Of a stretch of DNA of 64,000 nt, positions 38,332-47,293 are shown piece by piece (position 1 is the stretch's first letter; each line of letters opens with the position of its first letter). The position numbers were made by a program, and so were the translations under genes. This DNA is from Alcaligenaceae bacterium. GTDB taxonomy: Bacteria > Pseudomonadota > Gammaproteobacteria > Burkholderiales > Burkholderiaceae_B. A model generated the notes under the pieces. It did not search any database, had not been told where the DNA came from, and was given only the letters and a program-made list of their open reading frames with translations. The DNA lies in assembly GCA_013416435.1 (NCBI GenBank), contig JACCEN010000003.1:186001-250000 (forward strand), read 5' to 3'.

Positions 38332-40827
38332 TTACCATTGCTTGCGCAAATTCAGCAGCACCGTCCTGCCTTGCCCATAGAAGCATTGGAGTTCATTCAG
38401 GCAATAGTTGACATATTGTCGATCGCTCAGGTTTGCCGCCGTCAACGACAGTTTGAAGCCGCTCAGGCTGGCGTTGGCCTTGCCCAGGTCGTAATGGATG
38501 GCCGCATCCCACAGGGTATTGGCAGGCAGTCGGATGCTCGCCGCCGAGTCCGCGTAGTTGGCGCCGATGTACCGGATACCCGCGCCCACCGACAGCCCGT
38601 CCAGGCCGATATGGTTCAGGTCGTGATTGACCCAGAGCGATGCCATGTGGCGCGGCACCCTGGGAAGAGGCAGTCCTTCCAACGATACCCCCGCCGCATT
38701 GGGATTCGCCTTGGTGATTTTCGAGCGGGTGTAAGCATAGGCGCCGATGATGTCCGTGTTTTTCCAGAATCGCGCCCTGGCTTCCAGGTTGAAGCCTTGC
38801 GAGCGTACCTCACCCGTTTGCGTACTGAAGAACTCGTGTCCGGGCAGAGGGTCCGTGGTCAGCATGTTTTTCTGCGTAAGCTGGAATGCCGACAAGGTGA
38901 CGAGCGTATCGGAGCCTTTGGGCTGGTATTTCACGCCCACTTCGAGCTGTTCCCCCGTCATGGGCTTGAAAGGCTTACCCGCGAAATCGGTGCCGCCCAC
39001 GGGTTCGAAGGAGGTCGAGTAGCTGGCGTAAGGCGCCAAGCCGCTGTCGAATACGTAATTGACGCCCAGGCGCCCGGTAAAGGCCTCGTCTTGGCGTGGA
39101 GTCGCGCTTCGGGCCGTCCGGTTTTCGGTGTCGGCATCGGCGCGATCATATCGGCCGCCCACCGTCAGTACCCATCCTCCCGTCCGTATCTGGTCCTGCA
39201 TGTATATGCCGGTCTGCCGCATGGTCTGCAGCGTGCTGATGCGTGGTATCAGATCCGGGATATCGATGCCGTACACGGGGTCGTACAAGTCTATGGAGGC
39301 AACCGGAGCGGACGCAAAGCGATAGTCGTCTCGTTGCTTTACGTAATCCAGCCCCAGCAACAAGGTGTGCTCGAGCGCGCCGGTTGAAAAATCCGCTTGC
39401 GCCTGGGTGTCGATTCCCAGGATGCTGCCTTTGCCCAGACCTTGCGTCGCGACCCGGCTCAGGGTGCGCTCGTCGGAAGCAAGAGCGTAGCCGGGCGTGC
39501 CGCGCGCATCGATGTCCACATGGGTGTAGCGCAGGTTCTGGCGCACCGCCCAGGTATTGTTGAAGCGATGTTCGAAGGCATATCCCACCGCATACTGTTT
39601 GCGATCCAACCCCTCATGCGATGGTTCACCGGAAAAGCGCGTACGCGGCAAGGTGCCGTTGGGGTTGTAGCGCAGCGTGCCCCTGGCCGGCAGGCCCTGG
39701 TACTGGGGAATGACTTTGTCATGCTGGTAGTGGGTCAGCAGCGTCAGCGAAGTATCGGCGGAAGGGCGCCAGGTAAAGCTGGGCGCGATCAATTTGCGCT
39801 TCTCTTCGGAATAGTCCGCCATGCCGTCGGCGGTCTTCACCAGCCCGGTGATGCGGTAAAGAAATTTTTCTTCGGCGTCCAGGGCGCCGGTGGAATCGAA
39901 AGCGAGCTTGCCCGTATGCAGATTGCCGCCCTGCAGCCACAGCTCGTGCCGCGCGTCGGCTTGCGGACGCCGGCTGACCATGTTCAGAATGCCGCCCGGC
40001 GTGGTCTGCCCGAACAGCCCCGACGAAGGCCCTTGCAGGATTTCCAGGCGCTCCAGCATGTAGGGATCGAACTGGGGCACCGAGACGCTGTAGGCGCTGA
40101 AAGGCAGCACGATGCCGTCCAGATACTGGCGCACGAACAGCCCGCCGCGAGCCATCACGACGTCGTAGCGGCTGTCGGTTCCGCCAAACGCCGCGATGAC
40201 GCCCGGGGTATAGGCGACCGCCTGGTTCACAGTCTGGGCCCCCTGCATTTCGACCTGATCGCGGGTGACCACGCTGATGGTCTGTGGCGCTTCCAGTATG
40301 GGCGTGTCGGTCTTGGTGGCGGTGGCGCTGCGTTCCGCCGTCAGGCCGGGTACGGGGCCGTAGGCGTTTTCGGCCTGGGTCGTGACGGTTATGGGCGACA
40401 GGGCCGGCACGCCGGACGCATTTCCGGAGGAAGCCGGGATGGCTCTGAGCGAGTAGGCGCCGCTGCGCCCCTGGATGACCTGCAAGCCTTGGCCCTGCAC
40501 GATTCGCATGAGTCCGTCCGGTACGGAAAAACGCCCGTGCAGGCCCTCGCTGCGCTTGCCCTGCGTCAGCGCTGAAGCGGCGGACAGTTCGACGCCCGCC
40601 GCCTGCGCAAACTGATTGAGCACGGTGCCGAGCGGCCCGGCGGGTATGTCGTAGCTGCGCAGGACCCGTTCTTGCGTTTGCCCCTGAGCGCCCGCCGGCT
40701 TGGTGGTTGTCGACGCACCCAGCGCCAGGCCGGCGCACAGCGCCCCGTGGACCAGAGTGGCAAGCAGACCGCGCGCACCCACCCGCGAACGATGCCGTCC
40801 GCGCGCCGGGTCAGAATATGAAGCCAT
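38332..40827 (-). CDS. TonB-dependent siderophore receptor with STN signalling domain
   Basis: 831-residue outer-membrane receptor. After a signal peptide (about residues 1-46) comes a STN domain at about 50-125 (S-Y-D-I-P-A-G-P-L-G-T-V-L-N-Q-F-A). This marks a transducing receptor that contacts FecR. The plug (about 165-285) has P-I-L-E-A-P-Q-T-I-S-V-V-T and the barrel fills the rest, ending in aromatic Trp. ATG 40827 is chosen for its GAGG and signal peptide; the frame is open to 40950. It lies 125 bases after fecR in a fecI-fecR-receptor set. The ligand is probably a ferric siderophore; with the Fpv-like operon next door, a pyoverdine-like one is possible. Confidence 0.92.
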   Translation of the reverse strand: MASYSDPARGRHRSRVGARGLLATLVHGALCAGLALGASTTTKPAGAQGQTQERVLRSYDIPAGPLGTVLNQFAQAAGVELSAASALTQGKRSEGLHGRFSVPDGLMRIVQGQGLQVIQGRSGAYSLRAIPASSGNASGVPALSPITVTTQAENAYGPVPGLTAERSATATKTDTPILEAPQTISVVTRDQVEMQGAQTVNQAVAYTPGVIAAFGGTDSRYDVVMARGGLFVRQYLDGIVLPFSAYSVSVPQFDPYMLERLEILQGPSSGLFGQTTPGGILNMVSRRPQADARHELWLQGGNLHTGKLAFDSTGALDAEEKFLYRITGLVKTADGMADYSEEKRKLIAPSFTWRPSADTSLTLLTHYQHDKVIPQYQGLPARGTLRYNPNGTLPRTRFSGEPSHEGLDRKQYAVGYAFEHRFNNTWAVRQNLRYTHVDIDARGTPGYALASDERTLSRVATQGLGKGSILGIDTQAQADFSTGALEHTLLLGLDYVKQRDDYRFASAPVASIDLYDPVYGIDIPDLIPRISTLQTMRQTGIYMQDQIRTGGWVLTVGGRYDRADADTENRTARSATPRQDEAFTGRLGVNYVFDSGLAPYASYSTSFEPVGGTDFAGKPFKPMTGEQLEVGVKYQPKGSDTLVTLSAFQLTQKNMLTTDPLPGHEFFSTQTGEVRSQGFNLEARARFWKNTDIIGAYAYTRSKITKANPNAAGVSLEGLPLPRVPRHMASLWVNHDLNHIGLDGLSVGAGIRYIGANYADSAASIRLPANTLWDAAIHYDLGKANASLSGFKLSLTAANLSDRQYVNYCLNELQCFYGQGRTVLLNLRKQW

Positions 40828-40952
40828 GAAAATATCCTCTTCCATTCGAAGTTTTTGCTTATGGTCTATTCCGAACGAGGACGGGAAGTCCTCAATGCAG
40901 GCGCGGATTAATTTGTAACCGGGACTGGCGTCAAGCGCGTGGTGAAGCACGT

Positions 40953-41936
40953 TCAGCGGGCGCGCACGGTCACCCAGTAACGGGTCCTGTAGTCGATCTC
41001 GACCGGCAGGGCGAGCTTCAGATTGGCCAGTGCGCGGTCGGTGTCGGCGAGGGAGAACACGCCGGTAATCGACAGGCCGGCGACATCGGATGTGCAGCGC
41101 AGCAGGCCCGTCCGGTAGCGCGCCAGCTCGCGCAGAAAGTCCTGGACTCGCATGTTCTCGGCAACGAGCAGACCGCGGGACCAGGCGGATTCACTGTCGG
41201 ATGCCGGCGACGCGGGGTGCGCATGCCTGTCGGAAAACACGCTGCGCTGGCCGGCATCCAGGCGGGTTGGCGGCTCGAGCGCATGGCTAGGCTGGATCTC
41301 GACGGCGCCCTGGAATACCGCGACGTGGGAAGCCTCTTCGGTCTGCCTGACGGTAAAGCGCGTTCCCAGGGCGTGCACGGTGCCCTGCCGGCTTCGAACG
41401 ATGAACGGACGTCCGGGTGAGGCCGGATCGCGGCTGGTGGTGACCAGTATCTCGCCCTGGCGGAGAATCACCTCGCGGGCGGCATGGTCGAAACGCACAT
41501 TGACGGCGCTCGACGTATTGAGCAGCACGCGCGTGCCGTCCGCAAGCAGGATTTCCCGTATTTCGCCCACACTGGTGCTGTGGTCGGCCGAAAGAAGCCG
41601 CCACGCTTCGCTCTCGCGCACCAAGGGCAGCGCGGCCGCCGCTACGACGGCGACACCCAGTGTCTGGAGCGCACGGCGGCGCGATGGCTTGGCAGGTTTG
41701 GTGGATTCGAGCAGGACGGCTGTCGCATGCTGCGGCGCTTCCTGCAGCTTGCTATCGAAAGCCTGCAGGCGACGCCATGCGCGTTCGTTGTCGGGGTGCG
41801 CGGCACGCCACTGGCTGCAGGCGGCATGGTCGGTCTCGCAGGCATCGTCTGCCCAGAGCCGCGCCATCCACCGGGCCGCTTTTTGCACGATGGCGGCATC
41901 GATGGGCGGCTGCCGCGGACCGTCATCGCTGATCAT
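40953..41936 (-). CDS. fecR: FecR family anti-sigma/signal transducer
   Basis: 327-residue inner-membrane regulator of the FecR type. It has an N-terminal cytoplasmic domain of DUF4880 kind (A-A-R-W-M-A-R-L-W-A-D-D, C-S-Q-W-R-A-A-H-P-D-N-E-R-A-W-R-R), one hydrophobic segment near residue 95, and a periplasmic FecR domain with G-E-I-R-E-I-L-L-A-D-G-T-R-V-L-L-N-T. It should receive the signal from the STN domain of the receptor and control the sigma factor, whose gene it overlaps by 14 bases. Confidence 0.93.
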   Translation of the reverse strand: MISDDGPRQPPIDAAIVQKAARWMARLWADDACETDHAACSQWRAAHPDNERAWRRLQAFDSKLQEAPQHATAVLLESTKPAKPSRRRALQTLGVAVVAAAALPLVRESEAWRLLSADHSTSVGEIREILLADGTRVLLNTSSAVNVRFDHAAREVILRQGEILVTTSRDPASPGRPFIVRSRQGTVHALGTRFTVRQTEEASHVAVFQGAVEIQPSHALEPPTRLDAGQRSVFSDRHAHPASPASDSESAWSRGLLVAENMRVQDFLRELARYRTGLLRCTSDVAGLSITGVFSLADTDRALANLKLALPVEIDYRTRYWVTVRAR

Positions 41937-42435
41937 ATAAAGCCATGTAGCACGCTTGCAGACCGCGCGCGATGTATTTCTCCACCGATGATACGGATAC
42001 GTTCAACTGCTCTGCGATGTCGCGGTAATTCATGCCGTCGATCTTGCACAGCAGAAGAGCGCGTCTTGCCTTGTCGGGCAGCCCATGCAGGACGGCATCT
42101 ATTTCCATCAAGGCCTCGAGCGCCAGCGCACGGGTTTCCTCGGAGGGCGCTTCGGCTTCGGGAAGCAGGCTCAGCGTTTGCAAATAAGCCGCCTCGACGC
42201 GGCGCCGGCGATACAGGTCGATTACGAGACCATTGGCGACACGGGCAAGATAGCGGCGCGAATGCTCTGGCTCGGGTGGGTTGCCGGCAGCCAGAATGCG
42301 CAGATAGGTATCGTGGGCAAGGTCTGCTGCGTCGAAGGCGTTGCCCAATTTCTTGTACAGCCAGCTCCGCAGCCAGCCATGGTGGTCGCTGTAGAAGGAT
42401 TCGATTTCCTGCGATGGGGAGTGGGCCGTGGGCAT
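41923..42435 (-). CDS. fecI: FecI-like ECF sigma factor
   Basis: 170-residue extracytoplasmic-function sigma factor. Region 2 is at about residues 10-80 (F-D-A-A-D-L-A-H-D-T-Y-L-R-I-L) and region 4 at about 110-165 (L-L-C-K-I-D-G-M-N-Y-R-D-I-A, then V-S-V-S-S-V-E-K-Y-I-A). These are typical of FecI/FpvI iron-starvation sigma factors. A strong Fur box lies 34 bases upstream, so low iron should induce it and ferric siderophore signalling should activate it. Confidence 0.94.
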   Translation of the reverse strand: MPTAHSPSQEIESFYSDHHGWLRSWLYKKLGNAFDAADLAHDTYLRILAAGNPPEPEHSRRYLARVANGLVIDLYRRRRVEAAYLQTLSLLPEAEAPSEETRALALEALMEIDAVLHGLPDKARRALLLCKIDGMNYRDIAEQLNVSVSSVEKYIARGLQACYMALYDQR

Positions 42436-42469
42436 AAGACGCTGGCGGGGCGGCTGATCGGTTTTCGAG

Positions 42470-42488
42470 AATAAGAATTAGTCTCATT
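42470..42488. promoter_or_regulatory. Fur box upstream of fecI
   Basis: On the minus strand AATGAGACTAATTCTTATT matches 17 of 19 positions of the palindromic Fur target AATGAGAATAATTCTCATT. It lies 34 bases upstream of the fecI start. Confidence 0.75.
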
Positions 42489-42585
42489 ATAGTTGTAAAA
42501 TATTCGATTGCCTATGCATGGACAGGCCTGTACGAAAGAAGTGCATGTGCACACGCCCGACTGTATATAAGTACATACTTGTAGT

Positions 42586-42604
42586 AACGAGAATCATTTG
42601 CAGT
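42586..42604. promoter_or_regulatory. Fur-box-like site before the fpvG-like operon
   Basis: AACGAGAATCATTTGCAGT matches about 14 of 18 non-central positions of the palindromic Fur target. It lies about 205 bases upstream of the first gene of the plus-strand operon. Confidence 0.55.
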
Positions 42605-42809
42605 AATGATCTTCGCTTTTCAATGACTTGGTCCGGAAGCAGGGTCATTTCAGCCATATATAAACAATTGCTTACAAAAAACAGCCTCGGTCGATTACGG
42701 GTTTTGACGGCCTCAAACGTCTTATAGATAGAAGCGGGGCGCGAAAGACGTTTTTCCCGACTCGCCCCAAGGCAAAACATGAAACAAAGAGATCGAAGGT
42801 AGCAAGCGC

Positions 42810-44024
42810 GTGTCCAAAGCAAAGAAAGTCTCGAAATCGAAGCTCTGGTTTCTGGTGCATAGCTGGCTGGCGCTGCCCCTGTGGCTGTTCGTCTTCTTCG
42901 TATGCGTCACCGGCACAATTGCCACGGTCAGCCAGGAAATCGTCTGGCTGGCCAATCCCGCCGTACGTGCCAATGCGCCGTCCGCGAACGCCGAAATGCT
43001 CGGTTACGACGCGATCTTGAAAGTGGTCGAACGCGAGCATCCCGGAGCGGTAGTTCAGTCCATCTCGCGTCCGGTCAAGTCCCAATTCGCCTTGACGGTG
43101 CGCGTCGGATACCCGGACGCCACTTCCGCATCCCTGTACGTCAATCCGTACACCGGTCATATCCAGGGCAGCAGCTCGGGCTTCAGCTTCCAGCAGTTCA
43201 TGCGCGCACTGCATGGCTGGCTGCTGATTCCCTTTACCAATGGCTTCAGCCTGGGTTGGTACATCGTGGCGTTCCTGGGGGTTCCGATGCTGGCTTCGCT
43301 GGTGACCGGCCTCGTCGTCTACAAACGCTTCTGGCGCGGCTTCATGAATCCAAGATTGCGCCTGGGCCAGGGGGCGCGCATATTCTGGGGTGATTTTCAC
43401 CGGCTGGCGGGCATCTGGTCGATTCCGTTCATCGCCATCATTTCGATCACCAGCATCTGGTTCCTGATTCAGGCGGCATTGTCCGACAACCAGATTTCCT
43501 TCTCGACGGCCGGCGTGCCGCCAGTGGTCGCGCGCGAAGATATACCGCGCGTGACGGCCGGCGCCCCGCCTCCCATGATCAGCCTGGACAGGGCCGCGCA
43601 GATCGCGCAGCAGACTTTCCCCGACCTGGAGGCTTCGTTCGTCCGGTTGCCGGCGAACGCATACGGCCATATCGGCGTGGGAGGGCGCGGCGCCTATCCC
43701 TTGCTGTTCGAAAACCTGAGCATCAATCCCTATACGGGCGCGGTCGAGCATACGCGCCGGGTGTCCGACCGGTCCGGGTTGGAAATGGTCACCGAATCCA
43801 TGCGGCCGCTACACACCGGCGACTTCGCCGGAACGTGGCTCAAGCTGGTCTACTGCCTTTTTGGCTTGCTGTTGAGCATGATGGTGTTCAGCGGCATGAT
43901 GATCTGGACCAAGCGCACGTTCAAAGAAACCGTCGCGGCGACCAGGCGCCGTGCGCCGGCCGTAGCGGGCAAGCAGGCGCCTGCCGCAATGGCCAGGGCG
44001 ACGGCGGGAGGCCGACATGAATAA
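42810..44024 (+). CDS. fpvG: PepSY-TM inner-membrane protein, FpvG-like ferri-siderophore reductase
   Basis: 404-residue PepSY-associated membrane protein with about four helices. The first is at residues 12-37 (L-W-F-L-V-H-S-W-L-A-L-P-L-W). Later segments carry His residues in the pattern R-A-L-H-G-W-L and F-H-R-L-A-G-I-W-S. P. aeruginosa FpvG has this architecture and reduces iron in ferripyoverdine at the periplasmic face. GTG at 42810 with an AAGG upstream is the only plausible start. It heads a tightly spaced eight-gene operon whose order and sizes match fpvGHJKCDEF. Orthology is inferred from that order; the actual siderophore is unknown. Confidence 0.85.
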   Translation: MSKAKKVSKSKLWFLVHSWLALPLWLFVFFVCVTGTIATVSQEIVWLANPAVRANAPSANAEMLGYDAILKVVEREHPGAVVQSISRPVKSQFALTVRVGYPDATSASLYVNPYTGHIQGSSSGFSFQQFMRALHGWLLIPFTNGFSLGWYIVAFLGVPMLASLVTGLVVYKRFWRGFMNPRLRLGQGARIFWGDFHRLAGIWSIPFIAIISITSIWFLIQAALSDNQISFSTAGVPPVVAREDIPRVTAGAPPPMISLDRAAQIAQQTFPDLEASFVRLPANAYGHIGVGGRGAYPLLFENLSINPYTGAVEHTRRVSDRSGLEMVTESMRPLHTGDFAGTWLKLVYCLFGLLLSMMVFSGMMIWTKRTFKETVAATRRRAPAVAGKQAPAAMARATAGGRHE

Positions 44025-44562
44025 GGCGACGGCAGGGCATGGGCCGACATCCAGGCTGGCGCTGAAATGGAAGCGCTGGCGCTTTCATTTGAGTGCGTTG
44101 CTGCTGATTCTGCCGCTGGCATATCTGCCCAGGTATTTCGACAATCTGGCGCTTTTGAGCGGCGGAAAAGGCCTGGGCCAGCGCGAGCTGGGTGAGCTTG
44201 CCGTTGGCCCCTGGTCGGTGCGGCTCGCGGAGTGGCGTGTGGAAGCGCCCAGGCGCGACGGGGCGGCCGGCCACATGAAAGCCTTTACGCTGGCGCAATG
44301 CAAAGAGTGCATCGGGCATATCAAGGCGGCTTACCTGCGGGTGGGCAAGCCCCGTAGCCTGCGCGCGGCCGGCGCGCTGTTCTCTGGCAGCCCCTATCGG
44401 CAAATGGCCAGCGCGCTGATTCCGGAGCAAACCGCGCCGGATGCCGAATTATGGGTGACTCTGGAAGGCTGGGATGGCGCGGTCCATCAGGCAAGTCTGC
44501 CTCTGGCCAAGGCATCGCCCACGACTGTCCAATGGTTAACGCAACGCAAAGGGAGGCCCTGA
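44017..44562 (+). CDS. fpvH: FpvH-like membrane-anchored protein
   Basis: 181-residue protein with one N-terminal helix (about residues 25-41) and a periplasmic remainder. It contains a C-K-E-C pair near residue 95 that could bind metal or undergo redox change. FpvH of P. aeruginosa holds the same place in the operon and helps release iron from pyoverdine. It overlaps the fpvG-like gene by 8 bases and the next gene by 1 base. Identity rests on position, size and topology. Confidence 0.7.
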   Translation: MNKATAGHGPTSRLALKWKRWRFHLSALLLILPLAYLPRYFDNLALLSGGKGLGQRELGELAVGPWSVRLAEWRVEAPRRDGAAGHMKAFTLAQCKECIGHIKAAYLRVGKPRSLRAAGALFSGSPYRQMASALIPEQTAPDAELWVTLEGWDGAVHQASLPLAKASPTTVQWLTQRKGRP

Positions 44563-44897
44563 TGACCAGGCCTGATTTTTTCTCGTTCGCCGCCCGTGCC
44601 GTCGCCGGAGCGGGTCTATGCCTGGCGGCAGCCGCCGCCTGGGCGCACAATCCCATTGCCGAATGCAAAGCGACCGACGACACCACGGTCCAGTGCAAAG
44701 GCGGCTTTTCCGACGGCAGCGACGCGCCGGGCGTTACGCTGGACGTGATCTCTTACGATGAAAAGATACTCGTGCCAGGCAAGCTGGGCGAGGATTCCAC
44801 GATGACTTTCAAGAAACCCGCCGGCGAGTTCTACATTCTGTTCGACGCCGGTCCCGGACACGTGGTTGAAATCGACTACACCGAGATCGAGTCGTGA
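44562..44897 (+). CDS. fpvJ: FpvJ-like periplasmic protein
   Basis: 111-residue protein from ATG 44562, with GGAGG just upstream. A signal peptide ends near A-A-W-A-H. The mature part has C-K-A and Q-C-K-G-G-F-S-D-G-S, and ends in a G-P-G-H stretch. This is consistent with FpvJ, the third gene of the P. aeruginosa operon. Its start overlaps the previous stop and its stop overlaps the next gene. Confidence 0.68.
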   Translation: MTRPDFFSFAARAVAGAGLCLAAAAAWAHNPIAECKATDDTTVQCKGGFSDGSDAPGVTLDVISYDEKILVPGKLGEDSTMTFKKPAGEFYILFDAGPGHVVEIDYTEIES

Positions 44898-45568
44898 CGA
44901 CGCAGGTCGTCAGGCCGGCAGGTGCCGGCTATGAAACCTTGATCGTACTCAGCCTGTGCGCGCTGATCGTGGCCTTGGCGGGTGCCGTCGTCTTTGTCAG
45001 GACCTCGACCGACGTCGTGTCCGGCGTCGCGGCCAATCAGTTCGATGCGCGACGCGACCTGAGCGCCGCCGAGCAAGGCCTGTATGCCGACTTGCGGGTG
45101 GCTGCCGACGAAATCCTATTCATGACCGATGCGCAAGGCGCAGCCCCTTCGGTCGCGGATTTGGCCGAACAGGGTCTGCCGCCCTTCGTTCAGGACGCCA
45201 GCGCGGCCAACCGCGGGGCGCATGCCTGGCAGCGGCTCGATCTTCAGGACGGCAGCGCTTATCTGGGGCTGAGCAGCGATGCCGGCGTGGCCGGATCGCT
45301 GCTGCTGCGCATGCCACCCTCCGCGCTGAAAGGCGAACACTCGGCCGAAGCGGGCCACCTGCACGGACCGTCCGCCGACATATGGCTGAGTCGTGAAGCC
45401 CGCGCGCGCGCCCGGCAATCTGGACGAGTCCGGCCTGCTTGCCGCCGGCTGGCGGCAGATCGCAGCGCAGTTCGATGCGGGCGTCACGCGCCAACGGCGC
45501 TAGGGTGGCGCGTGCATCCATCCACCGTCCAGTTTCCCTTGCTTTCCGTTCAACCGAGAATTAGATGA
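44894..45568 (+). CDS. fpvK: FpvK-like membrane protein, probably frameshifted near 45405
   Basis: As it stands the frame gives 224 residues, with one N-terminal helix (about residues 14-35) and a periplasmic part. After about residue 168 the sequence becomes Arg/Pro-rich and unlike a protein. In the next frame from 45411 a sensible tail reads P-G-N-L-D-E-S-G-L-L-A-A-G-W and ends at TAG 45501-45503. The switch coincides with five CG dinucleotides (45401-45410), so a one-base excess or loss of one repeat unit is likely. The true product would have about 203 residues, the size expected for FpvK. Confidence 0.65.
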   Translation: MTTQVVRPAGAGYETLIVLSLCALIVALAGAVVFVRTSTDVVSGVAANQFDARRDLSAAEQGLYADLRVAADEILFMTDAQGAAPSVADLAEQGLPPFVQDASAANRGAHAWQRLDLQDGSAYLGLSSDAGVAGSLLLRMPPSALKGEHSAEAGHLHGPSADIWLSREARARARQSGRVRPACRRLAADRSAVRCGRHAPTALGWRVHPSTVQFPLLSVQPRIR

Positions 45569-46526
45569 TGCCTGTATCTAAGCTGTTAGCCGCCGGCAGG
45601 GCTTCCCTGTCACAGCGTTTGCGCCGAGCCGCGCTGGCCATCCTGCCGGCGCTTGCGCTGGCGCCGTTCATGGCGCATGCCGCGCCCCTGAAAATCGGCG
45701 TGACACTGCACCCCTATTACAGCTATGTGGCCAATATCGTGGGCGATGCCGCACAGGTGGTACCGCTGATTCCCGCCGGCTTCAACCCTCACGCCTACGA
45801 GCCGCGCGCCGAAGACATCAAACGCATCAATGAGCTGGACGTGGTCGTGCTCAACGGCATCGGCCACGACGATTTCGCCGACCGCATGATCGCCGCGAGC
45901 GACAAGCCGGACATCCCGCTCATCGAGGCCAATGCACAGGTCCCGTTGCTGGCGGCCACCGGCGCGGCTGCCGCGGCGCATCCGGCGATGACGGCAAGGT
46001 GGTCAATCCCCATACCTTCTTGTCGGTGACCGCTTCCATCGCGCAGGTGAACACCATCGCGCGCGAATTGGGCAAGCTCGACCCGGATCATGCCGATCTC
46101 TATCGATCCAACACCCGTGCGTACGGACAGAAGCTGCGCAAGCTGCGCGCCGCCGCCTTGGCGAAGCTGTCGGAAGCCAAGACGGCCGATTTCCGGGTGG
46201 CGACCATACATGGCGCCTACGATTACCTGCTGCGCGAATTCGGTCTCGAGGTAACGGCCGTGGTCGAACCGGCTCATGGAATCGAGCCCAGCCCCGCACA
46301 ACTGAAGACGACCATCGACCAGATGCGGAACCTCGACGTGAAAGTAATTTTCTCCGAGATGGATTTCCCGTCCACCTACGTGGACACCATGCAGCGTGAA
46401 ACCGGTGTCAAGCTCTACGCACTGACGCATATCTCTTACGGCGACTATTCGGCCGGCAAATTCGAGACGGAAACGGCGCGCAACCTGGATACGGTGGTGC
46501 GCGCAATACAGGAGGCCGGACAATGA
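45565..46526 (+). pseudogene. fpvC: FpvC-like metal-binding periplasmic protein, one-base frameshift
   Basis: ABC-transporter binding protein of the ZnuA/TroA metal family, split by a frameshift. The first frame (45565-46029) has a signal peptide (ending A-H-A-A) and the metal-site His in G-F-N-P-H-A-Y-E-P-R-A-E-D. The second frame runs through V-V-N-P-H-T-F-L-S-V, V-A-T-I-H-G-A-Y-D-Y-L-L-R-E-F-G and I-E-P-S-P-A-Q-L to 46526. One base is missing near 45982-45983: adding one C in CATCCGGCGATG restores a continuous 320-residue protein. FpvC of P. aeruginosa is such a protein, binding released ferrous iron. The frameshift may be real decay or a sequencing error. Confidence 0.8.
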
Positions 46527-47293
46527 GGAGGGCGGGCCCTGCATTGCCCGAGTCCCGCGCCGATGGCCCCGCCATCGTGTTCGACAAAGTCGGCTTGACG
46601 CTGGGACGCACCGATATTCTGCGCGACGTGTCGTTCACCGTGTCGGCTGGCAGCGTGCACGCTCTGGTCGGTCCCAACGGTGCGGGCAAGAGCTCGCTCG
46701 TCACGACCCTGCTTGGACAGACGCCGCATCGGGGGCGGCTGGCGCTGGATTGGCCGCGCGCTCCGCAAACCATAGGCTATGTACCGCAAGCCCTCGAATT
46801 CGACCGCGGCCTGCCCATGACGGTGACGGACTTCATGGCAGCCATGACCCAGCGCCGCCCGGCATTTCTAGGCGTATCTCCACGCAGCGCGAGATCGATC
46901 CAGGCGGCGCTTGAACGCGTGGGCATGGCGGACAAGTGCACGCGCCGCATGGGCGCGCTGTCGGGCGGCGAGCGCCAGCGCGTACTCTTGGCGCAGGGAC
47001 TGGTCCCAGCGCCGTCGCTGCTCGTGCTGGATGAACCCATGGCGGCGCTCGACGAAGCCGGCGTGCGGGTTTTCGAACAGTTGCTGGCCGACTGGCGCAT
47101 ACAAGGCGTTACCGTCTTCTGGGTAGAGCACGATCTGCAGGCCGTGCGTGAAATGTCCGACCGCGTCACCGGCCTGAACGGGCACGTTCTTTTCGATGGC
47201 GAGCCCGGCGAGGTCATGACGCCTCAAGCTCTGTTGGATCTTTTCTCGACTCGGCCGCGTCTGGCGGCGGTGGATTGCGCGGTGGCGGCATGA
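46523..47293 (+). CDS. fpvD: FpvD-like metal ABC transporter ATP-binding protein
   Basis: 256-residue ATPase of the zinc/manganese/iron ABC family. Walker A is G-P-N-G-A-G-K-S-S, the signature L-S-G-G-E-R-Q-R, Walker B L-L-V-L-D-E-P. The stop overlaps the permease gene (ATGATG). In the P. aeruginosa operon this position is FpvD. Confidence 0.88.
   Translation: MRRAGPALPESRADGPAIVFDKVGLTLGRTDILRDVSFTVSAGSVHALVGPNGAGKSSLVTTLLGQTPHRGRLALDWPRAPQTIGYVPQALEFDRGLPMTVTDFMAAMTQRRPAFLGVSPRSARSIQAALERVGMADKCTRRMGALSGGERQRVLLAQGLVPAPSLLVLDEPMAALDEAGVRVFEQLLADWRIQGVTVFWVEHDLQAVREMSDRVTGLNGHVLFDGEPGEVMTPQALLDLFSTRPRLAAVDCAVAA

Larger units (their letters stand above)
42436..42809. promoter_or_regulatory. 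374-base divergent regulatory region, fecI and fpvG-like operon
   Basis: AT-rich compared with the rest of the window. It holds two Fur-box-like sites (42470-42488 and 42586-42604), one nearer each gene. A GTATATAAGTACATAC stretch lies near 42563. The last 200 bases before the plus-strand gene contain GGGGCG and CGCCCC arms (about 42736-42770) that could form a leader hairpin. No convincing coding sequence is seen. Confidence 0.6.
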
